Assembly: GCA_963082875.1 (NCBI GenBank)
Contig: OY720103.1
Span: 3,720,001 to 3,784,000 of the forward strand
Length of the DNA stretch: 64,000 bases
Direction of reading: 5' to 3'
From: Corella eumyota
Lineage: Eukaryota; Chordata; Ascidiacea; Phlebobranchia; Corellidae
Of the stretch, positions 1-11,195 are shown piece by piece; position 1 is the first letter of the stretch, and each line of letters begins with the position of its first letter. Below the pieces are notes generated by a model that had not been told where the DNA came from, searched no databases, and saw nothing but the letters and a program-made list of their open reading frames with translations. The position numbers were made by a program, and so were the translations under genes.

Positions 1-20
1 TTCTAACCTTATATTTGCAG

Positions 21-1701
21 AATATTTACCTACCACAAGCAAAACAATCACAAAGTTTGAAGTTCTTGATGGAGAACCGGATTATCCAGAGTACGGACAA
101 TGTGAAGAAAACGAATTTCAGTGTGCTCTTGACACCGGACTTTGTATTTCCCACGAACTAGTCTGTGATGGAATAAGCGATTGCTCCGACGGATCGGATG
201 AAGCACGTTGTGGTAAGTTACAATAAATTAGGCATTTATTAAAGCACTTTACATAGCATTCTACATTATATCATTTGAAACACAATGAGCATGCATGTTA
301 TGACATTTTATATTATTTGATTTGCTCATTTTTTGTTTATTCTCGCATCGTGGCGCAGCAATGAGTATTCAGGTTTAGACAGTTTGTACCAGGTGCTAGT
401 TATAAGATCAAATTCCGTGGGTTTCAGGTAGATTTAGTGGTTAGCTCATAGTTCAACAAAAGAGACAGTCGCTTCAACAATGAAGTCTCGACGTCTGATT
501 TCTATAAAGAAAAAGGGAAAAACACAAAGGTAAGCGTTCTTGTATTATTCAACCTTTTCTTTACATTCCCTTCTTTACTTTCTTCCCCTTTAAACAAACA
601 CTTGGTTTCACTTAGTATACCAACTAGTTATAGCGTGAGGTTAAGTGAGATTATGTGCGCTCCACTTGGCATAATCAGACCATGAATTATACCTTAAAAC
701 TGGGAAACCGCAAAAAGCATTATCTTAACTTATCAAGTACAAGAGTTGCACTTCCATTGTTGCGCCACACGATTTAAATGTAAATTTTATGCTAATGAAA
801 TGCATCTAATTTTGCTTTATTATATATAGCATTATCCAAGGATAATGCTGCCTTGCATGCTCTAATCTTCATTTTGCACGCCTTTGATTTTATTCATTAT
901 CACAACTTGTCGATCACACATCTAAACTTCAATTCTTTTTCAGGTCGACGAAATAAAAAGAAGAGAGTCAACAAACCAGTCAAGCCAACTGCCGAAACTG
1001 GAATTCGAATGACCGGCGGGGAATTAATTCGAAGTTCCGGCAGCAATGGACACAGGCCGTCGGTGTTGTTGCCGAGAGTAATTCACAACAGGCAAAATAG
1101 TAATCACAACTTTCAAGACCGTGTAACGATACAAGCACCAGCAAGACGACCTGTTATTATTCGAAGACCTAGAATACAGCATGCTCCAAGGCCGGAAAAT
1201 CCGAGATTAATCCAAAGTAAACCCGTTGTGGAAATAGCAAAATTTGAAGCCGTTCAGAGGGTTTTACGAAAAGAAAATCATGTAGCAAGTGAATCTGATC
1301 AGGCCAGTTTTAAAGACTACGTTGACAGAATGACAGACCAAGAAGCACATTCTTACCTTACTAACATTTACATCAACGGAGCTTTACCAAACCGAGAGTC
1401 AAGTGACACAAGTACCACAACCACAACAACAACAACGACTACAACAGTTTCAACAACTCAAGCTTCACCAACAAAAGGTATTAAACACCACAAGAAAAAG
1501 TTTAAAGGCATGTTGGGACAGATAATGAGACAAATGGGAAAATTAGCATCCTCAGATTTGGACAACAGAGACATTGATATTAACGTTAAAATTGGAAGCG
1601 TAATAGAAGAACCATCGATTCAATCGTCAAACAATATCGAAAATATCCAGGATAAAAGAAGAGAACCAAGATTAAGATTTAGTATGGAAATGAGTTTATG
1701 A
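21..1701 (+). CDS. LDLa-domain protein, short form (5' end outside window)
   Basis: Two exons are visible, 21-212 and 944-1701, joined by a phase-1 intron; upstream exons lie off the left edge. Exon 21-212 encodes one LDL-receptor class A repeat with the six cysteines and the acidic calcium-binding end [16 protein letters not shown]. The last exon starts with a basic run ([11 protein letters not shown]), continues as a low-complexity, Arg/Pro-rich segment with a poly-Thr block near 1411-1460 (likely O-glycosylated), and stops with TGA at 1699-1701. No catalytic domain is seen. LDLa repeats are extracellular ligand-binding modules, so a secreted or surface role is inferred. The downstream exons at 3586-7863 are in compatible phase, so this may be one of two 3' ends of a single gene. 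I do not recognise the gene beyond its domains. Confidence 0.7.
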
Positions 1702-3585
1702 AAAGAGCAATGCAGTAGGTAATGACGTCAAGAAGCCAGTTGCTTCTGTATACGTTTTCAATGCAAGAGAGTTGCAGAAAGGCTACAAGAGTTAAGAGTA
1801 TGCCTTTTAAGGGGGCATACGATTGTGGACACGATCCTTACCTTTCGTGCCCTCATTTTCTATTTATCTATAAATATACCTCTTTCTTCACTGACATGCA
1901 TTTCTTATTGTTATTTTATTTACCTTACATTCGTACGTCAACAAAATATGTGCGCATTCAATGTTTATAACTACTTGTCTTATAATCTTAAATGGCTAAC
2001 TACTTTAACCTAAACTTAAGCTTATTAATATTTACTTATGCGTGGGCATAGTATGTATATGCCGACCTTTACTGAACAAAATTACACGCTCTGAATAATA
2101 TGATTAATACTGTTTACTGTCTTGCCAACAACTCTCACCAAATTTTGTTGAGATATTAGGTATAGTGCTGCTTGATTTAGTTGCTATATAGAGGTACTCT
2201 TATGCTATCTTAATGCGACCAGAGGTAAACATTCCATTGCTCTGAAAGTTTATTCTTTGCTTACTCTAATTAGTATGTTAAAGAATAAACAAAAAAGTGA
2301 AGATTTTTTTACTTTTAGTATGACGGGCAATTGTGTTCCTGTTTTAAAAACGCTTTATGCTTTAGCTTAGTAAAATTTAAAATAATTGAATAACGCAATT
2401 AACTATAGGATAATTGGGTTCCTTAGACTCCTAATCAGAAGCTTTTTTAATAAAACACTTTTTTATTTATGTATTTGTTACTTTTTAAATTTTTATTTTT
2501 TTTTATATTGTTATTGTTTCGTTTAATAAAAAATGAAAAATTTAAAATATAAGAACTTGTTTCGTTTTGAGGTTGTCAGGTACAAAGTTAAGTCACGGGC
2601 TTTTTGAGGGCTTGTCTTTTGTTTGAGGTTTCACATTTGACGTATAGTTAAGTGTTGTAACTTATAGAAAACAAATAACTTTACATAGCTATATGACGTA
2701 TATGTAATATCCACCATCAGAACTAGAATAACACACGTTTAACATTTAGTAAGGATCTGTCAATAATTTATTTGTACGCCCTGGCAAAATATATCTTAAC
2801 AAACAGGTGTCCAAAATTGACAGTAGAAATTAAAATCCTATTTTATTAAAAATGGTACTTTCCATTTTTATTCTAAACAGAGATTATTTTACGTTTAATT
2901 TGTTGGTTTAATTAAATTAAAACTTTACTGTCTGGGTTAATGTAATTGACTTAAGATGAATCATGGTATTTAAAAATCTACAGTGTTTTAGTTACCTCAA
3001 AGTGCTTTACCAGAAGTAAAAAATCAATAATAAAGTCAATACTTTTAATTTCTTACGAATTTAATAATATTTTCTGGAAATAAGGTATACTTTTTTATGT
3101 TAAATTGCCCATCATTAGACGATTAATATATATCCTTTGCTATAAACTTTTACAAGGTTTTGTAATCATCCCACCCATAACGACAATCTCTTTGAAGCTA
3201 TTATAATTAAATAAACAAATTTACATAAAACCCTTGTACTAAATAGCTATAAAATTACTCATTTAATTATTTAATAAATCTGTATATCGATAAAGGAAGA
3301 GTCACTGGCTTATCTAACTGTTTAACAAGTAGCAGGCAAGTTTTTAGAATGTTAGTGGGTACAAAAATGGACGTACTGGAAAGCAAAGAGTTTACAAAGG
3401 CGTCCCATGAAGCAATAAAAGTTTGAGTCAGGAATTTTAATGGAAAATCTATAGATCGGTTGCAGAGTGACAAAAAGCAATTTAATTTAAGTCCCGTTAT
3501 ATTGTGTCTAGATAAGTTGTAACCATTGGAAACGTAAAAATATTTAACAACATTTGGTTATGATCCAACTTTTATTTTTGCGCAG
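1702..3585 (+). other. Non-coding stretch after the short-form terminal exon
   Basis: About 1.9 kb of AT-rich DNA without a convincing exon. It would be 3' untranslated region of the short form followed by intron of the long form. AATAAA-type signals occur near 2284 and 2524. The acceptor TTTTTGCGCAG ends at 3585. The small reading frames here are not protein-like. Confidence 0.5.
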
Positions 3586-6500
3586 ATTTCGACTTGATAA
3601 TCCCACCACTACGAACAACAACAAAAGGTGGCTTGACTTATTTAAGCTCCATAGCAACCGTTACTACCCAACCAATCAAAACAACTGATGACGTAACGAA
3701 CATCTCAAGCCCAACTCGTGGAGGTAATTAATTGAACAAGACCACGCCTATTGCTTTATACGTATAACACAAGTATTAAAATAAATCGGTAGCATTGACA
3801 TAGCCCACAGACCTGAGAATAACAAACCCTGTTACATTCTTTGTGGCTTTTAAATCAACACGGACCTTGTATAGCAAGTCGCCCAACCCCTTTAACCTCC
3901 TAAGGCTGCTAGTCGCGAATTTTTGCTATTAAAGAAGTCAAACAATGACAACAAAAAATCGCTCCGGCATTGTTCTCGAATTTGCCGAAAGATTTTCGGT
4001 GACGATAGTACGTAAAAACGCCTCATTCATCGCCTTAGAAAGTTATCGTTACTGGCACGAGCCGTAGCATCGTCCTGGTTACGCTTTACTGCATGAATGC
4101 TGTCAGGTGAAGTTGCGTCTGAAAGTCATTTTTGCGTGGGCTATGTATTGCGACAGACTTTGCTTTTGTCATAACAAAAGACGGCTCGAAAGTTACCGAA
4201 GATTTATTTGACCACGTGACTTGGGTCGCGAAAGTTCGCGCCACGCCTGGCTGACATATTTATGAGCCAAAAAAATTGACATTTCGTTTTTTATCGGATT
4301 ATTGAACAACATTGCTCGTACTAAGAGGTCTTATCGCACGAAATTAGATCAATTGTCTTAAAAGTAGCAATTAGATTCAAATTGAACTTTCATAATTTGT
4401 TAAAATCAGCGTTTTTTACTTAAAAATGCAGATATTGGTTAGGCTGCATTTCTACAGGATCTATTTTAAGCAACATACCTTGGATAATTTAAAGTTTTTT
4501 TGCAAAACCAGCAGCAGCTTCACCTAACAAACACCCAGACCGTTTGTCTGAAAATTCTTTAAAAATTTCCGCATTCCAAGAGATCGCCTGCGAAAAAAAA
4601 ACATTTTTAATGAAATGCTGGTAAGGTAATACAAAAACACAAGGCTTTGTTCGTTTGATATTACAATGACGTCATTTTTAAAGCTAGTATGAGATAATGG
4701 AAAGTTTTGGTCCTTTAAAATTTGGGTTGGATCTTGCGACAGTAGTTTGTTGATACTAGTGTTACTTATTCAAACATTGTATTCATGTGTCATTGAGAAA
4801 TGGTTTTCGATTACAAATTTATTCTCATAGTTTTTGTTTGGCGTTTACCTTGCCGTGTTCTCACCGAAAGGTAAACAAATTACGTCATGATTTGGTCACA
4901 CTACTTGTCCGAAATAGATCACACACGTGAAACTGTGTGATCATCAAAAAAAAATTTGCCGATAAAAAATTTGAAAATGTGATATTGTTTCGACGACAAT
5001 TTTTAGGCGTAATCATTATGACTAAAAATAAAATATTTACAAAAAACGCCTTTTCTACTTTAGTAAAAGTGATTCGTATTAATTTGACTCATCATAAATA
5101 TAAGGTAAATGCACATATATAGGTAAAATTAATAGGAATGTGTTTAAATTCAGTTTAAATTTAGCCTTAATTAGGGAGTAGCGTAACTCGCTGACGTATC
5201 TATAAGTATCATATTCATATCTCGTATAGTTAGGAGACAGGTATTTCCATACACCAAAATTAAGCGATGGAAAATGGTAAAAATGCAAAAATCCGATTTT
5301 TTAACTAAGATCTTTTTATATGGGTTTTGCATGCTAATTTACGTGTTTAATAATTTTAATATCTATTACAATTTTACATTTATTGGGGCACATTCCGACG
5401 TAGATACCTATAGTCAACTTTAAATAAAACTTAAAATTACAAACAAACCAGCCTTGGTGACATCAGAATCTATTCAGGCTTATATATAGTTAAAGTATAA
5501 ACAACAAACTTCATTTTATTGAAAAACTGAGACATGACGTCACGCATATTACGAGTTAGTATTACAAGCTGGCCGAGCCTTTTGTTTCACAAGGGCTCAG
5601 TAACATTATATATACACCTGAATGGCCAGTTTCCGTTTTAATGACGTAATGATTACATCACAAACTAAACTTTTTCACGCGTCACAAATGTTATAAACTA
5701 ATAACCGTAAAATCATTTTGGGTTGTTAAAAATTCAAAAGTTCTGGGTGGCTGGTCGTTTAGGTTTTAAAAATAACGATTTCGTAGAAAAAAACGCGTTG
5801 TAGCAATTATTTCAAGTCTTAATCTGTTTTTAAATGTGTCACATATACCCAAAGCCAGCTGTGCTACAAGGTCCGAAAATAAACGGACAACTACTTCCTA
5901 TATTTAAATCAATTTAACATAAATATGTTACTAAATACCGGCAAAAATTGCATGAAAATCAAAGAGAAAAACAATTTTAACTTGTTTTTTTTATTTATTT
6001 AAACTTGCTACACCCCTTAAATATAAGGGTTGATCGGCATGTAGTTATGGTCTCTTTGTAGTACACACAACCTTGGGTAATTGATATGCTGGGGTAAAAA
6101 AGGGGGTAGCTGGGTATTCTCTCCACCCCTAAACGTGATATTTAACATGCCTGCCTTATCTTCTTAACGAGAATTTTGCACGAGATTTTTATTGACACAT
6201 GTCTGAAATGTTAAGGGCGGGGCGTTAGGTCAATTATGGGATAGATTATTATCTCAGGAATAATAATTTGTTTACAGCTCGAACGCTTTGCAAAAAATAT
6301 TTACTTTCTAAAATGCCTTGCGTTGTATTTTTGTGAGTTCACAAGCGGGTATGCGTTTTTAAGGGAAAGGTTGAAGCTTACATAACTAAAGAAGTTAACC
6401 TTATTTGGAGCATGCATTCTGCTTGCGAGGTCTTTTAAACACAGTGTATTGTGTTAGATTGAACACCTTAAGCCTATAACTATTATCTATTGTAAGCCAA

Positions 6501-7863
6501 CCCCCTGTGAATATTTACACTTTTTTGTTTCCCCAGATTTACCCATGCTGAATTCATCGACCGCGACGACCCTGGGTCAGACTGCAGACTCTGTTACGTC
6601 ACGGGCCTGTGCGGCGGGCGAGTATCAATGCAGCAAAGAGGTTGGGGATTGTATCCCACTTAAATTAGTCTGTGATGGGTTCTCAGATTGCCAGAGTGGG
6701 TCGGATGAAATAGATTGCGGTAGGTTTCGTTTAAAAATAAATTACAACATTTACCAAACAAAATTAAAAAAAACTAGGTTAAGTAAATTACTAAGGCCAC
6801 CAATCACATTTTTAGTCTTTACTAGTGCATACTTGATTAAAATGCAGGCAAAATTGTAATACTTAAGTATTTATTATACGGTTATAGAACATAGCAAACC
6901 TATGCACTGTGTATTGGGGTAATTGGACGCAAATAAAACAAGTTAATGGGATACTAGCGCCAACTTGCGGTACAACGATTTTACGTTTATAATTTTTTTT
7001 TACAGTAGTAAAGGGGAGTAACGAAATAGTCATACCAAACTTGCATAAGCCTTTTATACACGAACCGGGTTCTGGTACAACGATGCAATCCACTACAACT
7101 TCGCTATTACTGGAGATAACAACGCGTTCCAGACGAAATGGCTTGACCATTACAACTAAAACTGAATTACGCACAACTACTTCGATCGGCGGAGAATTAT
7201 TTCACATTTGTTCAACGAATATATGCAGAAACGGCGGAATGTGCACGCTCAAAGACGATTTTGATTTTAAGTGCATTTGTAAACCAGGATTTAAAGGTAA
7301 TTTGCACTTAAATTTATACATAGTAAGTGAGACTTAGAAGGAGTTTAAACATACCTTTGAATGTAGAGTAGATGTGTGGTCTACCCTACGACCAACTGTA
7401 ACTCTGCTAGTAGTTGATTGCCTAATAAATAAGCCATTACTAACTAGTATCAATTCATAAATAAAACACTAACTAAAAGGCCTATACTATATTGCAAATA
7501 AGATTATTATATCAAAACAAAAGTTACAAAAATTTACAAAAATTTCTACATTATTAGCCTTTAAACCTAGACTGCCAAAAAAACGCATAGTTCGTTAATT
7601 ATAGGACTGAGTCGCGTAAGGTACGTCAGGCAAAAACGCTTTTAAATTAATCTTGCATATAGCCTTAGTTAATAAATGCAAACTACATTTGATCCACATA
7701 GTAATAATTTCCTTTTTTTTCAGGTACTTTATGTCAGTTAAAAACTTGCTCAGATGATACTATATGCGGGAAACAGAATAATGCTGCTTCAAGTTTACTT
7801 ACTTTTAACAAGTTACTTTTAATTTTATTTCAAATTTTTATAACAATTTTGCTTGCACAATAA
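3586..7863 (+). CDS. LDLa + EGF exons with hydrophobic C-terminus (long form or separate gene)
   Basis: Exons: 3586-3723 (Thr-rich linker), 6537-6719 (LDLa repeat, core CDGFSDCQSGSDEIDC), 7006-7296 (Thr/Ser-rich stretch, then the first five cysteines of an EGF repeat, CSTNICRNGGMC...CIC), 7724-7863 (sixth cysteine GTLC, further Cys, then a hydrophobic end ...LLLIFFQIFITILLAQ and TAA). Every junction is phase 1 and the exons join in frame. The C-terminal hydrophobic stretch with almost nothing after it suggests a GPI-attachment signal; a tail-anchored segment is the alternative. I see no start codon with a signal peptide between 1702 and 3586, which favours these exons being a continuation of the gene that contributes exon 21-212. 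An AATAAA lies near 8391. Confidence 0.65.
3724..6536 (+). other. Long intron of the LDLa/EGF gene
   Basis: A 2.8-kb gap between the Thr-rich exon and the second LDLa exon. Mostly AT-rich, but about 3880-4260 is visibly richer in GC and CpG and contains a CACGTG E-box near 4214. No exon, tRNA or clear transposon was recognised. Confidence 0.45.
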
Positions 7864-8734
7864 TATATTTTAGTATTTTATTTCAAATTTTATATAGTTA
7901 AATATTTTATAGCATGGTTTTTATTATATTGCTCTGCATTTATGTTTCAATTTATATTTGCCGAACGTCAACATTTATTTGGTTTAACATTTACCAATCT
8001 TTCTTTTATATATAATAGTTCTAATGCAATGGAAAATACTGTGCCTACATAACCTTGTCCTTTACATTACGTTATTTATTTCTATTATGTTTTGTTGCTT
8101 TTATTATAAGGGTGCAAGTGTTTAATTTTATCTTAACTTTTGCCATATATTTATAACCGTAGTGTTGTTTTTTGTTTCGTAAGTGTGGCAAATTTAATAA
8201 CATAAAACTTGGTTGATTAAAGCTGTTGCACTGTGAGATACAATTTTAGTTATAAAACGTATTTGCTACTTAAATTTTTTAAACACAGTTTTTAATGTAC
8301 TTTTTACGCTTTTAAATTACTGATCATTCTAGTTGTATATTAACGTTGTTGCTTTACAATATTTCATATATCAAACTCCATAAAAGCACTTAATAAAAAT
8401 TGGCCTCGTTTTTTTAAATTTATTTGTAACTAAAACTAATAAAGTTAGCCTGAAGTAAATAAGAGTAAGAATACTTTTTAATTTTAGTTTAATTTTTTTT
8501 AAAACGAAAGAAAAAAATCTGTCGTTCCTTTAAGATATTGATTATAGCGTTACGCAAATACTGAAATGTAATTTTTTAAACATAAAATAAACATCTCACC
8601 CGTTTAAATATAATTTTTAAAAAAATTTGAGCACTTATAACCAGTTTATTAGTAGAAACTGTTCGTTAAATTTGACAGTTTAAAATATATTAATTTTTTA
8701 AAAAGATTTAAGATTTAAAACTTACTCTGAAGCA
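7864..8734 (+). other. Spacer between the LDLa/EGF gene and the Ig receptor
   Basis: About 870 bp of very AT-rich DNA. It should hold the 3' UTR of the upstream gene (AATAAA near 8391) and the promoter of the receptor. No coding exon or recognisable element was seen. Confidence 0.45.
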
Positions 8735-10502
8735 ATGATTTTATTTTTGGGTATTTTACTATTAACATTTAACTGTAAGTAGAGTGTTCTTTTTCAAGTA
8801 TTTTAAAACTTTGAATTTTTTTTGCAACTTATTTTTTTTTTTTTTAATTTTTGCAACTTATTTTATGTTTTATGCGATTTTAGATGTCTGCTCAGTTTCG
8901 CTTCTATCATTTACGCCTGAAGGACAGATACGAACTTTAATGGAAAATGAGAAATTCAATGTTTCATGCAAGACGAACGACACAAAAAATAGTGTTTATT
9001 GGGTAGACCATTATGATCAGGATATAACTTATCAACAAAATGCAACAGGCGATTTTCAGGATTCTGAAGGGGGGTTATACATTACTGCAACAGGTTCATT
9101 TATTTACGTTAAAATGTATTCAAAAGGCTAAATACCATTTTCAAAAGTTTTAATAGATAATAAATGCAACGTTGTTGTTTCAAATAACACCATATGAACT
9201 ATGTTAATAAAAACCTTTATGTTTTCAGTCGTAGATAATAACGTAAAGCCCAATTACACATGCAAGGAGCATAATATTAATGGCGGAAAATTTAGACGGG
9301 ACTTAGATGTCACAATTGAAGGTTTAATTTAGGCTTAACTATGATTGTTACAATAAGTATTTTGCAGTGTATAATAAAAAAACATTTTGCTTGTAAAGGT
9401 AATTGGATAGTGATTTAGCATGTTTAGAATTTTAATTATTTTTAGTGCCTGTAAGTCCCGTTTCAATGTCATCGAAATGCGATAATGGAAAAAACGTTGT
9501 GACTTGCAAATTTCGGTCTTATCCTAGCCCAGTCGTCTCATGGAACACAACAAATGTTTACACATCCAAAGAAGATCAATACAACGAAACTAGTTTAGTA
9601 CAGACGTCGAAACTGTTTATTTATCGCCATTTACAAAACTACTTTTACCAATGCACTGGCAATATAACGATCGATGAAACAACAACATCGAAATCTCAAT
9701 CGATTGGAATACAAAGTAAACAGTGCGACGTTAACATATCGTTAATGTTCATTTCAATGTCAATATTTTGTAGACGAAGTAGTTAGCGATGCGCATGCAC
9801 ACAACAGTCAAAACGAGGTTTGTTTTATTTCTTGGCGAGCGACTGAATCAACTGATTGTATTGGATACAAGGTAGGCCCATCCCATTTCTAAAATACTTT
9901 TTTTTGTAAATGTTTTTTTTAAATAGCATTAAAAGTAAAACAAATAAAGTATCTTCAGTGTAACAGATAAAAACATAAAACGTCTTACAGATTCATATAA
10001 CAGCAGTGAAAGACTTAGACAAAGTTATATTAATTTCCAACTGTACCCAAGAAAACTACAGGTGGCCTATATGTGAATTTGACCAAGTTTACAATGTCTC
10101 TATATCAGTAATGATTAAAGAACTGTGCCCCCAAGAAAGAATTAAAGCCAATGGAACTTGTATTAGAATAAAGGGTACAAAAAATTTACAAACTTGAACT
10201 GATAAAAATTTGTACTAACTCTTTCTGAATAATTTTTTTTAGCCCCAGTTGAAAGTGATAATGTAGTGGTTGTGGCTGTTTCGGTGACTCTAACTTTTCT
10301 ACTTATTATTGTAATCGCGTCATCTATCTATTACTGCCATAGGTAAATACAATTTTACCAAACACAAATTAAATTAAAATCTATTTAATATTATTTGTAA
10401 AACATGTGAAACAGCTTGAACGATTATTTTAGAAAGGGGTTTACGTGTGATTATGAATCGTCTTCCAACAGTTCTAATCCAACTCAATCGAGCAACTATT
10501 AG
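8735..10502 (+). CDS. Ig/Ig/FN3 single-pass receptor-like protein
   Basis: Exons 8735-8774, 8884-9093, 9229-9321, 9446-9715, 9774-9871, 9991-10174, 10243-10342 and 10433-10502 sum to 355 codons in frame (354 residues). Exon 1 is a signal peptide (MILFLGILLLTFN). Exons 2-3 make an Ig-like domain (NVSC, VYWVD, NYTC); exon 4 a second (VVTCKF, VVSW, FYQC); exons 5-6 resemble an FN3 domain (CFISWRATES...YK). Many NxS/T sites indicate an exported ectodomain. Exon 7 is a transmembrane helix after PVESD, ending YYCHR. The cytoplasmic end is only about 24 residues before TAG (10500-10502), but the same frame stays open for 59 more codons and holds tyrosine motifs. An immune or cytokine-type receptor role is inferred from architecture alone. 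No named family is recognised. Confidence 0.7.
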
Positions 10503-10682
10503 CGTGAAGTAAATGCGCTTGACCCTAACCCTGACGACCAACATGTGTATTTTAACGAAAAAGAGAATAACCAGAATTTGGGTGATGTGCAGGCACGCCG
10601 GAATGGAGGGTATGAAGACGTCACTACATTTCCGCCCAACCCCGCCACTGGTAACTACGATGAGCTACGTGGCAAGTGTTAA
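10503..10682 (+). other. Open cytoplasmic-tail-like frame directly after the receptor stop
   Basis: Immediately after the TAG at 10500-10502 the same frame runs 59 codons to TAA at 10680-10682. It is hydrophilic and contains HVYFNE, GGYEDVTTF and NYDELRGKC. YEDV, 11 residues, then YDEL fits the spacing of an ITAM-like pair (YxxV-x11-YxxL). I could not find a phase-compatible splice that removes the stop. It could be a nonsense allele or assembly error, real readthrough, or chance. Confidence 0.45.
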
Positions 10683-11195
10683 ATTAAAAAAATACTTTGA
10701 CCAGGAATCCTTGAAAAGTGTATTTGATAAAAGTATATGTAAATATTAATACCAGTTCTCGTGTTGTTTTAAATAACATTAAGTACAGTTTTTATGTAAA
10801 TTAAAATCAATTTTAGATTGAGATCTACTTTCGATTTGGAAGTAGTAAGAATTTAATTCTAAAAAATTACAAGCTTTATCAAGCTAAAAAGATAATTGTT
10901 AATTTAAAGGAATACTAATATTTGTATTACAATTAAACATACGTTATATTTATTGATGTATTTATTTTTCTATCTTAGTCAAAACAAAGAGAAACTCAAA
11001 ATATTAAGAGAAATGCTAACAAGGAAACCACCTTATTTTAATTAAAACCTAGTTATTTGTATAAGGCATTGGTTGTATTTACAAATTAGTTTTATAGAGA
11101 ATTTTTAAGAAATTTTTATTTTAAATATAGAACACAAATACCTATTAGTTGAACAACACGTTGCAGGAAATATTATGATATTTCTTAACACATTA
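10683..11195. other. Spacer between the Ig receptor and TXN2 (convergent 3' ends)
   Basis: About 510 bp of AT-rich sequence between two genes transcribed toward each other. It presumably holds both 3' UTRs. No gene or repeat was recognised. Confidence 0.45.
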
